Shown here: piece after piece, positions 52,867 to 61,396 of the stretch
How the letters are laid out: every line of letters begins with the position of its first letter
Numbering within the stretch: position 1 is the first letter of the stretch
Assembly (NCBI GenBank): GCA_937981555.1
Contig: CALJOK010000012.1
Location: 1 to 64,000 of the forward strand
Reading direction: 5' to 3'
From: an uncultured Saprospiraceae bacterium
GTDB lineage: Bacteria > Bacteroidota > Bacteroidia > Chitinophagales > Saprospiraceae
DNA length: 64,000 nucleotides
Notes under the pieces: model-generated
The model's input: only the letters and a program-made list of their open reading frames with translations
Told to the model about the DNA's origin: nothing
The model's database searches: none
Program-made: the position numbers and the translations under genes

Positions 52867-54447
52867 ATGGAAATTAGAGTCGCATTGGTAATTGATGAAT
52901 TGGTCGTCTCCAGTTGGAAATATGCATTAATAAAAAGAATTTTAGATGAAAAAATTGCTACTATAAATGGTGCAATTGTCCTACCCAAAGAGTTTATTTC
53001 TAAAAATAAAAAAAGAAGTAAAATTCAAGATTTCCATTTCAAATTCGATAAGAAATATTACAAACCATCGCCTGATGCTTTTGAAGAAAAAAAATTAAAA
53101 GACTTATTTCCTGAGCAAAATAATTGGATTTCAAATGACTATGAAGATAAATTAAAAACCGAAAATTTAGACTTTTTAATCTGGCTAAGTGATGAATCTC
53201 CAAGAGAATTATTTTACAAAAACTTGAACCATGGGATTTTAAGTTTCGCTCATGGAAATGATGATGCTCAATTTTCTTATTTCGGATATGAAGAATTTAT
53301 GAAAATGAAAGGAGTGATTTCTTCTGCTCTAATTCTTAAAAAAAATGTTACTGACTCAGGAAAGATTATTTCCCAAACTTGGTCAACGATGCCTTCTTTA
53401 TCATTATCACGATCTCGAAATGAGCATGCATGGAAATTACATTCCTTCATTCCAAGATTCTTAACTAATTTTTCTAAAGCAGGAGAAACAATTTTTCTAA
53501 ATAAATCTTCCTACCTAAAGAAAGAAAACCAACTCGATAAAAAAACACCTAATGAAATTAGCGCATTGACAAACCTGAGCAATCATTTTTGTCGTATCAT
53601 CTATAATTTTATTCGGAAAAAATTTTATCGCGAACAATGGCTACTTCTTTTTAAAAGTGAAATTAATCCTTCCACTTCCGTTAGCGATTTTAAAATAATA
53701 CAACCACCAAAAGATCGATTTTGGGCAGACCCAATATTAGTGCAAAGAGAGGATAAGAATTATCTCTTTTTTGAAGAGTTACCTTTCTCCACCAATCGAG
53801 GTTTTTTATCTGTTGTTGAAATAAATGAAAATGGTTTTTCAGGACCGATCACTCCAATCTTAGAAAAGCCTTATCATTTGTCTTATCCTTTTATTTTTGA
53901 ATTGGAAGATACTTACTACATGATTCCGGAGTCCAATGAAAACAAAGACATTCAACTTTATGAGTGTACGAATTTTCCATATGAGTGGAAACACAAAATG
54001 GATTTAATGACAGATACGATTGCAGTTGACACCACGCTATTTTATCATAATGAAAAATGGTGGATGTTTACAGTTATTTCTGAATGTAAAGGCATCGGAA
54101 AAAATGATGAATTATTTCTTTTTTACGCAGATACTCCGTTGACCCAAAATTGGAAAAGTCATCCTCAAAATCCGATAATATCTGATGTTAGAAGTGCAAG
54201 ACCAGGAGGAAGTATTTATATCCAAGATGGGAAAATCATTAGACCTTCTCAAGATTGTTCCAAAAAATATGGTTACGGAATCAATCTTAATGAGATTGAA
54301 ATTCTAACCGAAACCGAGTATCGTGAAAAGAGAATTCACCATATTGCTCCAACAAATATTGCTAAAAATATCAGGCGTGCACATTCCTACGCACATCAAA
54401 CTGGAATATCTGTTATTGATGGTTTAATTCAACGAAGTAAATATTGA
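52867..54447 (+). CDS. formyltransferase-like/beta-propeller fusion, putative sugar-transfer protein
   Basis: This 526-aa protein has two parts. Residues ~1-200 start MEIRVALVIDELVVSSWK and include NLNHGILSFAHGNDDAQFSY, which resembles methionyl-tRNA formyltransferase-like folds. Residues ~260-490 are a propeller-like region (KDRFWADPILVQREDKNYLFFEEL, WWMFTVISEC, GGSIYIQDGKIIRPSQDCS) resembling the N-terminal domain of glucosamine inositolphosphorylceramide transferase and GH43/32-like blades. The join suggests modification of an amino sugar in a surface glycan. It is next to a GT4 gene facing it. The functional assignment is speculative. Confidence 0.6.
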   Translation: MEIRVALVIDELVVSSWKYALIKRILDEKIATINGAIVLPKEFISKNKKRSKIQDFHFKFDKKYYKPSPDAFEEKKLKDLFPEQNNWISNDYEDKLKTENLDFLIWLSDESPRELFYKNLNHGILSFAHGNDDAQFSYFGYEEFMKMKGVISSALILKKNVTDSGKIISQTWSTMPSLSLSRSRNEHAWKLHSFIPRFLTNFSKAGETIFLNKSSYLKKENQLDKKTPNEISALTNLSNHFCRIIYNFIRKKFYREQWLLLFKSEINPSTSVSDFKIIQPPKDRFWADPILVQREDKNYLFFEELPFSTNRGFLSVVEINENGFSGPITPILEKPYHLSYPFIFELEDTYYMIPESNENKDIQLYECTNFPYEWKHKMDLMTDTIAVDTTLFYHNEKWWMFTVISECKGIGKNDELFLFYADTPLTQNWKSHPQNPIISDVRSARPGGSIYIQDGKIIRPSQDCSKKYGYGINLNEIEILTETEYREKRIHHIAPTNIAKNIRRAHSYAHQTGISVIDGLIQRSKY

Positions 54448-54455
54448 AGGAGGAG

Positions 54456-55544
54456 TTAAACAGCCTCATACAAATCTAAATACTCTTTGTCCATCCTTTC
54501 AATGGTAAAATGTTCATAAATTCGCGCTTTCCCTTTTTGTCCCATTTCAACCCGTAATTCAGGACGAGCTAGTAGATAATCCAATTTTTCAAACAAAGCA
54601 TCTGGGTCTTGTTGAGGAACTAAAAGTCCAGTTTCCCCATCCATCACTAACTCCTTAGTTCCACCACCATCTGATGCGATAACTGGTTTTCCTAGTACCA
54701 TATATTCCATAATCGAATTGGAAATACCTTCTGTATAAGTTGCCAATACTCCAATATCTAATAAATTCACAACAGATTCCACATCATGAACCATCCCGAG
54801 AAAAAGTATTTTATCTCGAAATTTTTCTGGAACTGTTGATTTAAAATGCTCTAGATTTGGACCGTCTCCAATCGCGAGAAATGTTGTATCATTTTGCTTT
54901 TCGAGATATTTGCAGGCTGCCTTGATATAAGTATCATAATCTTTCCGGTCAAAAAAAGCACCGACCATTCCAACTAATTTACCTGGCTTGATCTGATACT
55001 GCTGGCGAGTCTTTTCTTCATCATTAATGTCTTTAACTCTATTAAAATCAAACCCGTTATGGATGCACGATCTCTTTTTCTCTGGAACTCGATAAGCTTC
55101 TAAACCTGCATTTGAATTAGCAACAATAATATCGGAGAAAGGAAAAGTTAACCCTGCTCTAAAATATCTTTTATCGAGAAAACTCATATCTTCAGGAGCA
55201 TCAGCGATACATGCATTGATGAGTTTAATGCCAAGAATCTTAACAGTAGGGATAGCATAAATCGTCGGCATAATCCCCCAACTATGAATAATATCAGGTC
55301 TTTCCTTTTTACAAATATTATAAAAGCGATAAAAAACACGAGGGTCTTTTTTTGGTTTTCTCTCTAGGTAATAAATTGGGATATTCAAGTCGTACACTTC
55401 TGGATAATCGACTCTACTTTTATTGGAAAAAAGAACTAACGAAACTTCTATATCTTTTCGCTGCGAATAACTTTTTAATAGTTCTAATAGTCGCCTTTCT
55501 CGGCCACCTTTTACAAGACTATCTATTAGCATTAATACTTTCAT
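54456..55544 (-). CDS. glycosyltransferase family 4 (GT-B)
   Basis: This 362-aa GT-B enzyme has GGRERRLLELLKSY near the N-terminus and, in the C-terminal domain, GKLVGMVGAFFDRKDYDTY, FLAIGDGPN and the E-x7-E block EGISNSIMEYMVLGKPVIASD. It transfers an activated sugar to an exported glycan or lipid. It is convergent with the formyltransferase-like fusion 8 bp away. Acceptor unknown. Confidence 0.92.
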   Translation of the reverse strand: MKVLMLIDSLVKGGRERRLLELLKSYSQRKDIEVSLVLFSNKSRVDYPEVYDLNIPIYYLERKPKKDPRVFYRFYNICKKERPDIIHSWGIMPTIYAIPTVKILGIKLINACIADAPEDMSFLDKRYFRAGLTFPFSDIIVANSNAGLEAYRVPEKKRSCIHNGFDFNRVKDINDEEKTRQQYQIKPGKLVGMVGAFFDRKDYDTYIKAACKYLEKQNDTTFLAIGDGPNLEHFKSTVPEKFRDKILFLGMVHDVESVVNLLDIGVLATYTEGISNSIMEYMVLGKPVIASDGGGTKELVMDGETGLLVPQQDPDALFEKLDYLLARPELRVEMGQKGKARIYEHFTIERMDKEYLDLYEAV

Positions 55545-55903
55545 TTGGCAATTATTTATTTCTTAATGGAAATCACTGAACAATTCGTTCAACTATTTTG
55601 AAACTCAGTAATTTGTATTATACTCAGTTATCAAATAATTCATGATCTTAAATGTTGAAATACTACAAGATGGGTTATGGGTCTCTAAAAGAGAATACAA
55701 ATTTAAATAAATACTTAAATAAAACCAACTTAGTCATCTATTGGATAAACTCGATGAGAAGTCTTCAAGAAAATAGAACAATCTACATTAGCAGATTATC
55801 GAAGCAAAAAAATTCTTTGATATCTCTAAAGGTAACTTAAAGATATTGATAGGTTTATTAGAATGAAGTCATATTCTTTATCCACAGTTTTTAATAATTT
55901 ATT
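55545..55903. other. 359-bp gap, nothing supported
   Basis: A/T-rich DNA upstream of the GT4 gene and of the OmpA-like gene. A 62-codon ORF at 55652-55840 is not accepted because its sequence has no signal, repeats or likely product. No terminator or palindrome stands out. Confidence 0.4.
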
Positions 55904-56395
55904 ATGAATAATCTACTGCTCATTTGCTCTTTGCTTTTTTCAATAAACATTTTTTGCCAAAACATCTTAGTTCTAAAAAATGAAAACTACAATCAAGAAA
56001 TTGTGGGGATTTCAAAAATAGGAGATAAAATATTAATTAATAATCTTCCTGGATTTGCGTGTTGTTTTAGTTTCGAAAAATGTAATCTAAGACATTTACT
56101 TTTTGAACAGATTATTCTTTTTATGAAAACCAATCCAACTTTTGTTTTCGAAATTTCATCTCATACTGATTCACAAGGAGATGATAATTTTAATTTAAAA
56201 TTATCTGAACGAAGAGCGAAAAACCTGAAAGATTTTTTTGTAAAAAAAGGAATCAGTAAAAAGAAGATACAAGCAAAAGGAATGGGAGAAACTCAACTCC
56301 TAAATAAATGCGAAAATGAAATAAAATGTATTGATAAAAAACATCAAGAAAATCGAAGAGTTGAAATAAAAATCATTGACATCAAAGAATCATAA
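55904..56395 (+). CDS. OmpA-family small outer membrane protein
   Basis: This 163-aa protein has a signal peptide ending FCQ and an OmpA C-terminal peptidoglycan-binding domain: FEISSHTDSQGDDNFNLKLS, ERRAKNLKDFF, GISKKKIQAKGMGETQLL and NRRVEIKI. Only ~60 residues precede the domain, with CCFSFEKCN containing three cysteines. It likely links the outer membrane to peptidoglycan. Confidence 0.88.
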   Translation: MNNLLLICSLLFSINIFCQNILVLKNENYNQEIVGISKIGDKILINNLPGFACCFSFEKCNLRHLLFEQIILFMKTNPTFVFEISSHTDSQGDDNFNLKLSERRAKNLKDFFVKKGISKKKIQAKGMGETQLLNKCENEIKCIDKKHQENRRVEIKIIDIKES

Positions 56396-56442
56396 AAAAG
56401 TCATAAAATTCGTTTTAACCTGCGACACCGTTTTTATTTCCG

Positions 56443-56450
56443 TATTTTTG
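56443..56450 (+). promoter_or_regulatory. -7 promoter element
   Basis: TATTTTTG fits TAnnTTTG and lies 19 bp before the ATG at 56470. Confidence 0.5.
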
Positions 56451-56469
56451 TAAAAACATTATTCATATA

Positions 56470-56994
56470 ATGACTCAAATAAAATTAATAGTATTGGTCT
56501 TTGTTTTTATTCTAGGAACTAGTTTTTCTGGAAAAAATGAAGCGCACGATATTCATGTCAGCAAGTGTAATATTGATTTTTCTAGCGAAGAAAAAACATT
56601 GCAAATTACCATGCATATTTACCTTGATGATTTGGAATCCGATATTGCAAAAGGTGGTGTGACCGAAAAATTACATTTGCTCACAGAGAAAGAACACAAA
56701 GACGGAGATAAATATTTACTTGAATATTTTCAAAAGAAATTCAAACTACAAGTCAATCAAAAAGAAGTGAGTTATAATTTTTTAGGAAAAGAAATAACAG
56801 AAGATTTACTCGGTGGTTGGTTTTATCTCGAAGTAGAAAATGTACAAGAACTCCAAAACCTAGGAATCTATTACAGCATCCTCACAGATTTATATAATGA
56901 CCAACAAAGTGTCATTAAAATCAAAGGCCCTAACAAACAAAAAGGTTATTTCCTCCTCGATAGTAAAAAGAAAGAAGCTAACGTAACCTTTTGA
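56470..56994 (+). CDS. DUF6702 family secreted protein
   Basis: This 174-aa protein has an N-terminal signal ([16 protein letters not shown]) then [31 protein letters not shown], matching DUF6702 proteins of Bacteroidota. The mature part is a beta-rich domain of unknown function. The stop codon ends 2 bp before the yidD start, so the two genes are translationally close. Confidence 0.75.
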   Translation: MTQIKLIVLVFVFILGTSFSGKNEAHDIHVSKCNIDFSSEEKTLQITMHIYLDDLESDIAKGGVTEKLHLLTEKEHKDGDKYLLEYFQKKFKLQVNQKEVSYNFLGKEITEDLLGGWFYLEVENVQELQNLGIYYSILTDLYNDQQSVIKIKGPNKQKGYFLLDSKKKEANVTF

Positions 56995-56996
56995 TA

Positions 56997-57239
56997 ATGA
57001 GCAACTTATTAAAAAAAATATTCATTCTCCCAATTCGATTTTATCAGATCACCATTTCACCATTATTGGGTTCGAATTGTCGATATCAACCGACCTGTTC
57101 TCATTATATGGTTGGTGCAATTGAAGAATGGGGAATTTCCAAAGGAATATGGTTAGGATTAAAACGCATAGGGCGCTGCCATCCTTGGAGCAAAAGAGAC
57201 ATGCATGATCCTATTCCAAAAAAGAATCTAAAGGAATAA
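56997..57239 (+). CDS. yidD: membrane protein insertion efficiency factor YidD
   Basis: This 80-aa YidD family protein carries [23 protein letters not shown] and [12 protein letters not shown]. YidD is an inner-membrane-associated factor that assists membrane protein insertion by YidC. The ATG at 56997 is preferred to the upstream TTG. It overlaps no gene and follows the DUF6702 gene by 2 bp. Confidence 0.9.
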   Translation: MSNLLKKIFILPIRFYQITISPLLGSNCRYQPTCSHYMVGAIEEWGISKGIWLGLKRIGRCHPWSKRDMHDPIPKKNLKE

Positions 57240-57253
57240 AATCAAGTATAATT

Positions 57254-57289
57254 AAAACTGCTAACAACGAAATTTGTTAGCAGTTTTTT
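57254..57289 (+). terminator. terminator of the DUF6702-yidD operon
   Basis: AAAACTGCTAACAA and TTGTTAGCAGTTTT pair, followed by TT. It lies 15 bp after the yidD stop. Confidence 0.85.
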
Positions 57290-57318
57290 CATTAAAAAAT
57301 CTTCTTAGAAAAAATTCG

Positions 57319-57383
57319 TGGTCAGACGAAAATTGAAATTAAAAACGACCGAAGGAAGTATTAACTTTGATTTTCGACTGACT
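57319..57383. repeat. imperfect inverted repeat upstream of hemB
   Basis: GTCAGaCGAAAATT pairs with ATTTTCGaCTGAC around a ~35-nt interior, ending 39 bp before hemB. It may be a leader structure; it could also be coincidence in A/T-rich DNA. Confidence 0.4.
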
Positions 57384-57422
57384 CAAAACATGATTTTTAT
57401 TAAGAACTAAATAAGAACATTT

Positions 57423-58394
57423 ATGTTAAGACGACCTAGAAGAAACCGACGTTCCGCAGCCATTCGTGGAATGATACGAGAAACACATTTATCAACAGAT
57501 CATTTAGTTTATCCACTTTTTATTTTTGATGGAAAAAATATCAAAAATGAAATTTCCTCTTTGCCTGGAAATTATAGGATGTCGTTGGATAATATTTTAA
57601 TTGAAATCGAAGAGTGTGTGAATTTAGGTTTACGAAGTTTTATGATTTTCCCAGCCGTCGCTGAAAAATTAAAAAACAAAACTGCAACCTACAGCTACAA
57701 TCCAAAAAATTTCTACCTCAAAGCTGCGACAAAAATCAAAAAGAAATTTCCCGAAATTACTTTAATTAGCGATGTGGCGATGGATCCTTATAGTTCTGAC
57801 GGGCATGATGGTTTAGTCAAAAATGGAAAAATTCTTAACGATCCAACCCTTCCAATTTTGGGGAAAATGGCCGTCGCACAAGCCAAAGCAGGTTTTGACC
57901 TTATCGGCCCATCTGATATGATGGATGGTCGAATTCAATACATTCGAGAAGCTTTAGACAAAAGTGGTTTTACCGATACAGGCATCATGTCTTACTCTGT
58001 AAAATATGCAAGTGCATTTTATGGTCCATTTCGAGATGCGCTCGACTCTGCTCCAAAAGCAGGCGATAAAAAAACCTATCAAATGGATCCTGCTAATCAA
58101 CGAGAAGCACTCATCGAAGCAGAATTGGATGCACAAGAAGGAGCAGATTTTTTAATGGTCAAACCTGCGTTAAATTATTTGGATGTAATTAGTTTATTGA
58201 AAAATAACTTTGAGTTGCCTATTGCAGCCTATCATGTAAGTGGAGAGTGTGCGATGTTAATTGCTGCTTGCCAAAATGGTTGGTTGGATTATGAAAAAGC
58301 AATGCCAGAAACTTTGACTAGTATTCATCGAGCGGGTGCGGATGTGATCATCACTTATTTCGCAAAAGACTATGCGAAGTTGGTCAATAAATAG
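57423..58394 (+). CDS. hemB: porphobilinogen synthase (ALA dehydratase)
   Basis: This 323-aa enzyme condenses two 5-aminolevulinate molecules to porphobilinogen in heme synthesis. Active-site lysines Lys194 (SVKYASAFYGPFRDA) and Lys247 (MVKPALNYLD) are present. The metal-site region reads DVAMDPYSSDGHDG (residues 117-130), with no cysteines where Zn-type enzymes have CxCxY..GHCG. This predicts a Mg-dependent, non-zinc form like that of other cysteine-less HemB enzymes. The stop codon lies within palindromic element A copy 3. Confidence 0.96.
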   Translation: MLRRPRRNRRSAAIRGMIRETHLSTDHLVYPLFIFDGKNIKNEISSLPGNYRMSLDNILIEIEECVNLGLRSFMIFPAVAEKLKNKTATYSYNPKNFYLKAATKIKKKFPEITLISDVAMDPYSSDGHDGLVKNGKILNDPTLPILGKMAVAQAKAGFDLIGPSDMMDGRIQYIREALDKSGFTDTGIMSYSVKYASAFYGPFRDALDSAPKAGDKKTYQMDPANQREALIEAELDAQEGADFLMVKPALNYLDVISLLKNNFELPIAAYHVSGECAMLIAACQNGWLDYEKAMPETLTSIHRAGADVIITYFAKDYAKLVNK

Positions 58395-58472
58395 CAAACT
58401 GCTTTAGCTGATCTTAAAAATTCCCCAGAGGAAACCTTTTTGAGGTCAGCTAAAGCAAACCACTACGTGCTA
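58392..58472. repeat. palindromic element family A, copy 3 (short)
   Basis: GCTTTAGCTGATCT on the left and AGGTCAGCTAAAGC on the right share the core of copies 1 and 2. The right end TACGTGCTA matches copy 1's CACGTGCTA terminus, but the left end is shorter. The hemB stop codon (58392-58394) opens the element, so it may serve as the hemB terminator. Confidence 0.75.
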
Positions 58473-58480
58473 ACAAAAAA

Positions 58481-58505
58481 GGGAATTCGACCATGTCGAA
58501 TTCCC
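58481..58505. terminator. terminator between hemB and the ECF sigma gene
   Basis: GGGAATTCGAC and GTCGAATTCCC form a perfect 11-bp stem with a 3-nt loop, flanked by A- and T-rich sequence. Confidence 0.75.
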
Positions 58506-58557
58506 GTATATTTTTGATAGCGTAAGCAAATTACGCCTTTTGAGTATCTCAAAAGGT

Positions 58558-59139
58558 TTATTTCAGACTGACTTCTCTTTCTTCAATCATCTTACGGATA
58601 TTAATTAATGCATATCGCATTCTACCCAAAGCTGTATTGATGCTCACTCGCGTCAATTGAGATATCTCTTTAAAACTCATATCCGCATAGTGACGTAAGA
58701 TAACCACTTCTCTTTGTTCAGGTGGCAAGGCGTCTACAAGCGAACGGATTTTTTGGTGTGTTTGACTTTTCATGATAAGATCTTCTGCATTGTCATCTCC
58801 TGATTTCAATACATCAAAAATATCAAATGTTTCTGTTTGGGAAACTTTCGGACGACGCTTAGTTCGTCTGAAATTATCTACACACATATTGTATGAAATT
58901 CGTAAAGCCCATTGCAAAAACTTTCCTTCATGGTTATATTTTCCTTTTCGTAGTGTATCAATAATTTTGATAAACACCTCTTGGAAGATATCCTCAGCGA
59001 GTGCTGTATCTTTTACGAATAAATAAATTTGAGTGTAAATTTTCGCCTTGTGTCGAGTTAATAAAACTTCGAAGGCTTTCTCGTTACCTTCTAGGTAACT
59101 GTAAATCAATTGCTGATCGTTCAACTGGGTAACTTGCAT
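58558..59139 (-). CDS. ECF RNA polymerase sigma factor
   Basis: This 193-aa sigma factor has region 2 (DTALAEDIFQEVFIKIIDTL, FLQWALRISYNMCVDNFRRTKRRP) and region 4 (LPPEQREVVILRHYADMSFKEISQLTRVSINTALGRMRYALINIR). The cognate anti-sigma factor is not adjacent: neighbours are hemB and an outer-membrane protein. Such orphan sigma factors often have a distant regulator. It is transcribed leftward from the 59140-59522 gap. Confidence 0.92.
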   Translation of the reverse strand: MQVTQLNDQQLIYSYLEGNEKAFEVLLTRHKAKIYTQIYLFVKDTALAEDIFQEVFIKIIDTLRKGKYNHEGKFLQWALRISYNMCVDNFRRTKRRPKVSQTETFDIFDVLKSGDDNAEDLIMKSQTHQKIRSLVDALPPEQREVVILRHYADMSFKEISQLTRVSINTALGRMRYALINIRKMIEEREVSLK

Positions 59140-59365
59140 AACTATCTACATTTAAGTTAAAAAAAAGTGGTCTTTGACAATAAAATTTTAAAAAAATGTA
59201 AATGTTATGTAATCTATATGCAATGATTTTTATGAAGAAAAATGTTTTAAAAATGGGTAATAACCTTTCTGTTATTATGGATTTCTACTTCTTATATTCA
59301 AAATCTATACCCAAGATAAGAGATTATTATATGCAAGGCTAATTTTTTTACCTCATTTAAGAAAA

Positions 59366-59385
59366 ATTTAACGAAAACGTTAAAT
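59366..59385. promoter_or_regulatory. 20-bp perfect palindrome
   Basis: ATTTAACG-AAAA-CGTTAAAT is perfectly symmetric, with 8-bp arms. It resembles the iscS palindrome (TATAACG-N5-CGTTATA). It lies 227 bp before the sigma start. It could be an operator, or a symmetric chance A/T-rich run. Confidence 0.4.
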
Positions 59386-59427
59386 ACCATACATTTATTA
59401 TAATCTGCTCAAACTTATAATGAAAAT

Positions 59428-59461
59428 AGGCGAGAAAAGTGAACTATCTCTTTTTTCGCCT
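59428..59461 (-). terminator. terminator of the 59523-60161 gene
   Basis: AGGCGAgAAAAG pairs with CTCTTTTtTCGCCT, with T/A-rich sides, 62 bp beyond the stop codon. Confidence 0.65.
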
Positions 59462-59522
59462 TTAATTCTTTAACATAAAAGAACCCAACGCTTTGATTTA
59501 CAGGCGTTTATACATTATTCTT

Positions 59523-60161
59523 CTAGAAGTAAAAACTTAAGATTAATGATGTTGGGGCTGTATAAAATGTTCCTGCAGAATAACTTTCCGATCTTTTCCT
59601 AAAACTATTCTCAGATTTATTTAATGCATAATTAAATGAAACGCCATAACTCGTCTCTGTTAATAAAGAAAGACGATCATTTAAATGATATTCTAATCCG
59701 ACTAATGCTTTCCAACCAATACTTGCTGATCGACTAAAATCCTTTACCTTTTCATCATCAAAATTTTCAAAGTTCACCTCACTATAAGTACCAGACAAGA
59801 CAGTTTCGTATCCAACATAAGCTTTCCATCTCTTTCCTATCTTTCTCACAAATTCTCGCCCCAAATTAATATTAACTCTTGAACTAAAAAAAATATCACT
59901 ATCTGGTTGCTTAAGCCAACTTATTCTTCCACCAAATCCATATCGTTTCCTTTTCCCATTTTTATTCTTTTTATACAAAATCAAAATAGAAGGGGTAGAA
60001 TTATCAGGTGGATTGTTAAAACTTAAAAAAGTCAAAAAGAAATCGGTAATGTTTACTCCAATTTGTTTTTCATCAAGATTAGTAGGTTCCACTATTAAGT
60101 CTTGGGCATGAAGGACATTTCCAAAAAAGATGGATAAAAGGATGATCGTAATATTTTTCAT
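59523..60161 (-). CDS. outer-membrane beta-barrel protein, hypothetical
   Basis: This 212-aa protein has a signal peptide ending NVLHAQ. Long beta-hairpin-like strands fill the rest (GRISWLKQPDSDIFFSSRVNI, WKAYVGYETVLSGTYSEVNF, WKALVGLEYHLNDRLSLLTE), and it ends in Phe (SLILSFYF). That C-terminal aromatic with paired strands suggests an eight-stranded outer-membrane barrel. Function unknown. Confidence 0.75.
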   Translation of the reverse strand: MKNITIILLSIFFGNVLHAQDLIVEPTNLDEKQIGVNITDFFLTFLSFNNPPDNSTPSILILYKKNKNGKRKRYGFGGRISWLKQPDSDIFFSSRVNINLGREFVRKIGKRWKAYVGYETVLSGTYSEVNFENFDDEKVKDFSRSASIGWKALVGLEYHLNDRLSLLTETSYGVSFNYALNKSENSFRKRSESYSAGTFYTAPTSLILSFYF

Positions 60162-60551
60162 AGCTATAGTTTTAAAAATAATTTAATAGCAACAAGATGG
60201 GATTTTGATTTAAAAAAATAAAATAAATCCCTGCTTTTAAGCTTATTTTAAAACTGACTCAATCTTTTCAAAAGACCTTTTCCAGATTAACTTTTCATTT
60301 TTCTCAAAAAAAAGGCTAATAGATTTAATACGACGCTTGTAAAAAATTAAGGCTTAAACTTTTCCGTGAAGTTGACTGTCAAAAAAGAATGGTGATAATA
60401 TTTTTGTTAGACTTTACTTAAAAAATCATAGAAATACATTTTCTTCCTTTATAAAAAGGAAAAAGTCATGTTTGATTGTTGGCTCTGAAAAGGAATTTTT
60501 ATTTTTAGTATGTCTAATTTTTAAGGAGAGTAAGAAAGTTGTTTTAGTTGG
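60162..60551. other. 390-bp gap, nothing supported
   Basis: A/T-rich DNA between the outer-membrane gene and the GNAT-like gene, both leftward. No ORF, terminator or palindrome beyond chance was found. A promoter for the outer-membrane gene should lie here, but none was identified. Confidence 0.35.
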
Positions 60552-61013
60552 CTAGGATGCCTTAGAATTTCTGTTGGGTTTCGAATATTTCATTTCCAAA
60601 AGTTTTGATTCGAATCCAAGTTTTCTAAAAATGTTTTTCCAAGGATTATCAGGAGTCACTAAAAATGCGATATCGCCTTTAGCTACTGTGATTGTTTTGT
60701 CCAACATTTTTTGATTCACTTCATAAGTAGAATCTTGTTGTGTTCCAAAATAAACTAAAATGTTTTCTGGCCCATAGCCAGACATTCCCGTTTTGTTAAC
60801 TACTGTTGCTGCAACAATTTGATTGTCTTTCTCGACAGTTACAACATAACCTCCAAATGAAGGTCGATCCTTCATCGCGTATTCTATCGCACTTGTAATG
60901 TCGTTTTTTTCAATTTCACAATCGCCTTGATTGTCATACAGAAACTTAACTACGCGATGCCTTTCGTAAGGACTCATCTTGGAAAATGCGTCGTAAAGAT
61001 TTTGTTTAAACAT
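60552..61013 (-). CDS. GNAT-family acetyltransferase-like protein
   Basis: This 153-aa protein has IEYAMKDRPSFGGYVVTVEKD and QIVAATVVNKTG (beta strands 2-3), ILVYFGTQQDSTYEVNQKML, and a C-terminal VTPDNPWKNIFRKLGFESK. The last matches the N-x-x-a-x-x-x-Y/F-x-k-x-G-F motif of GNAT enzymes. The acetyl-CoA pyrophosphate loop is not clear. Substrate unknown. Confidence 0.7.
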   Translation of the reverse strand: MFKQNLYDAFSKMSPYERHRVVKFLYDNQGDCEIEKNDITSAIEYAMKDRPSFGGYVVTVEKDNQIVAATVVNKTGMSGYGPENILVYFGTQQDSTYEVNQKMLDKTITVAKGDIAFLVTPDNPWKNIFRKLGFESKLLEMKYSKPNRNSKAS

Positions 61014-61396
61014 GATTACCTCCCATATTTAAGTTTGTGATGTAAAAATTATTCTCGATAGTCGGCATAATATTAAGAATTTATTTTATAAAACGGAAAG
61101 AAAAACAACGCTAAATCTTTCATTTACAGTTGTTTAGCTCTTTTTTTTAGATTTTTTAAAATTTTCTTGTCGTAAACTTCACATAACATCCCATAGACAT
61201 ATCAAATTTAATCTAAATTTAATTTTTTTCTTAGATTTACATCAGTTCAAATTCTTAATATTTATGAAAATGAACTGATCTCCAAAAATCTTTTCTCCCT
61301 TCTAATCTTAAAATATATTTCTTAAAAACTACAACTAACTTTAGGAGTTTTAATCCCTAATTATTTAATAATCAATACTTCCTAAAAAGTGAACTT
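61014..61396. other. 383-bp gap before the SprB-repeat gene
   Basis: No gene. A/T-rich DNA; it must hold the promoter for the large gene at 61397, but no -33/-7 pair could be assigned. Confidence 0.35.

Larger units (their letters stand above)
59140..59522. other. intergenic gap upstream of the ECF sigma gene
   Basis: No gene. It contains a perfect 20-bp palindrome at 59366-59385 and a terminator-like stem (AGGCGAgAAAAG / CTTTTtTCGCCT) at 59428-59461, suited to ending the outer-membrane gene that runs leftward from 60161. Confidence 0.55.

Noticed and set aside
55652-55840. 62-codon ORF before the OmpA-like gene
   Set aside because: No signal, repeats or recognisable domain; likely chance in A/T-rich DNA.
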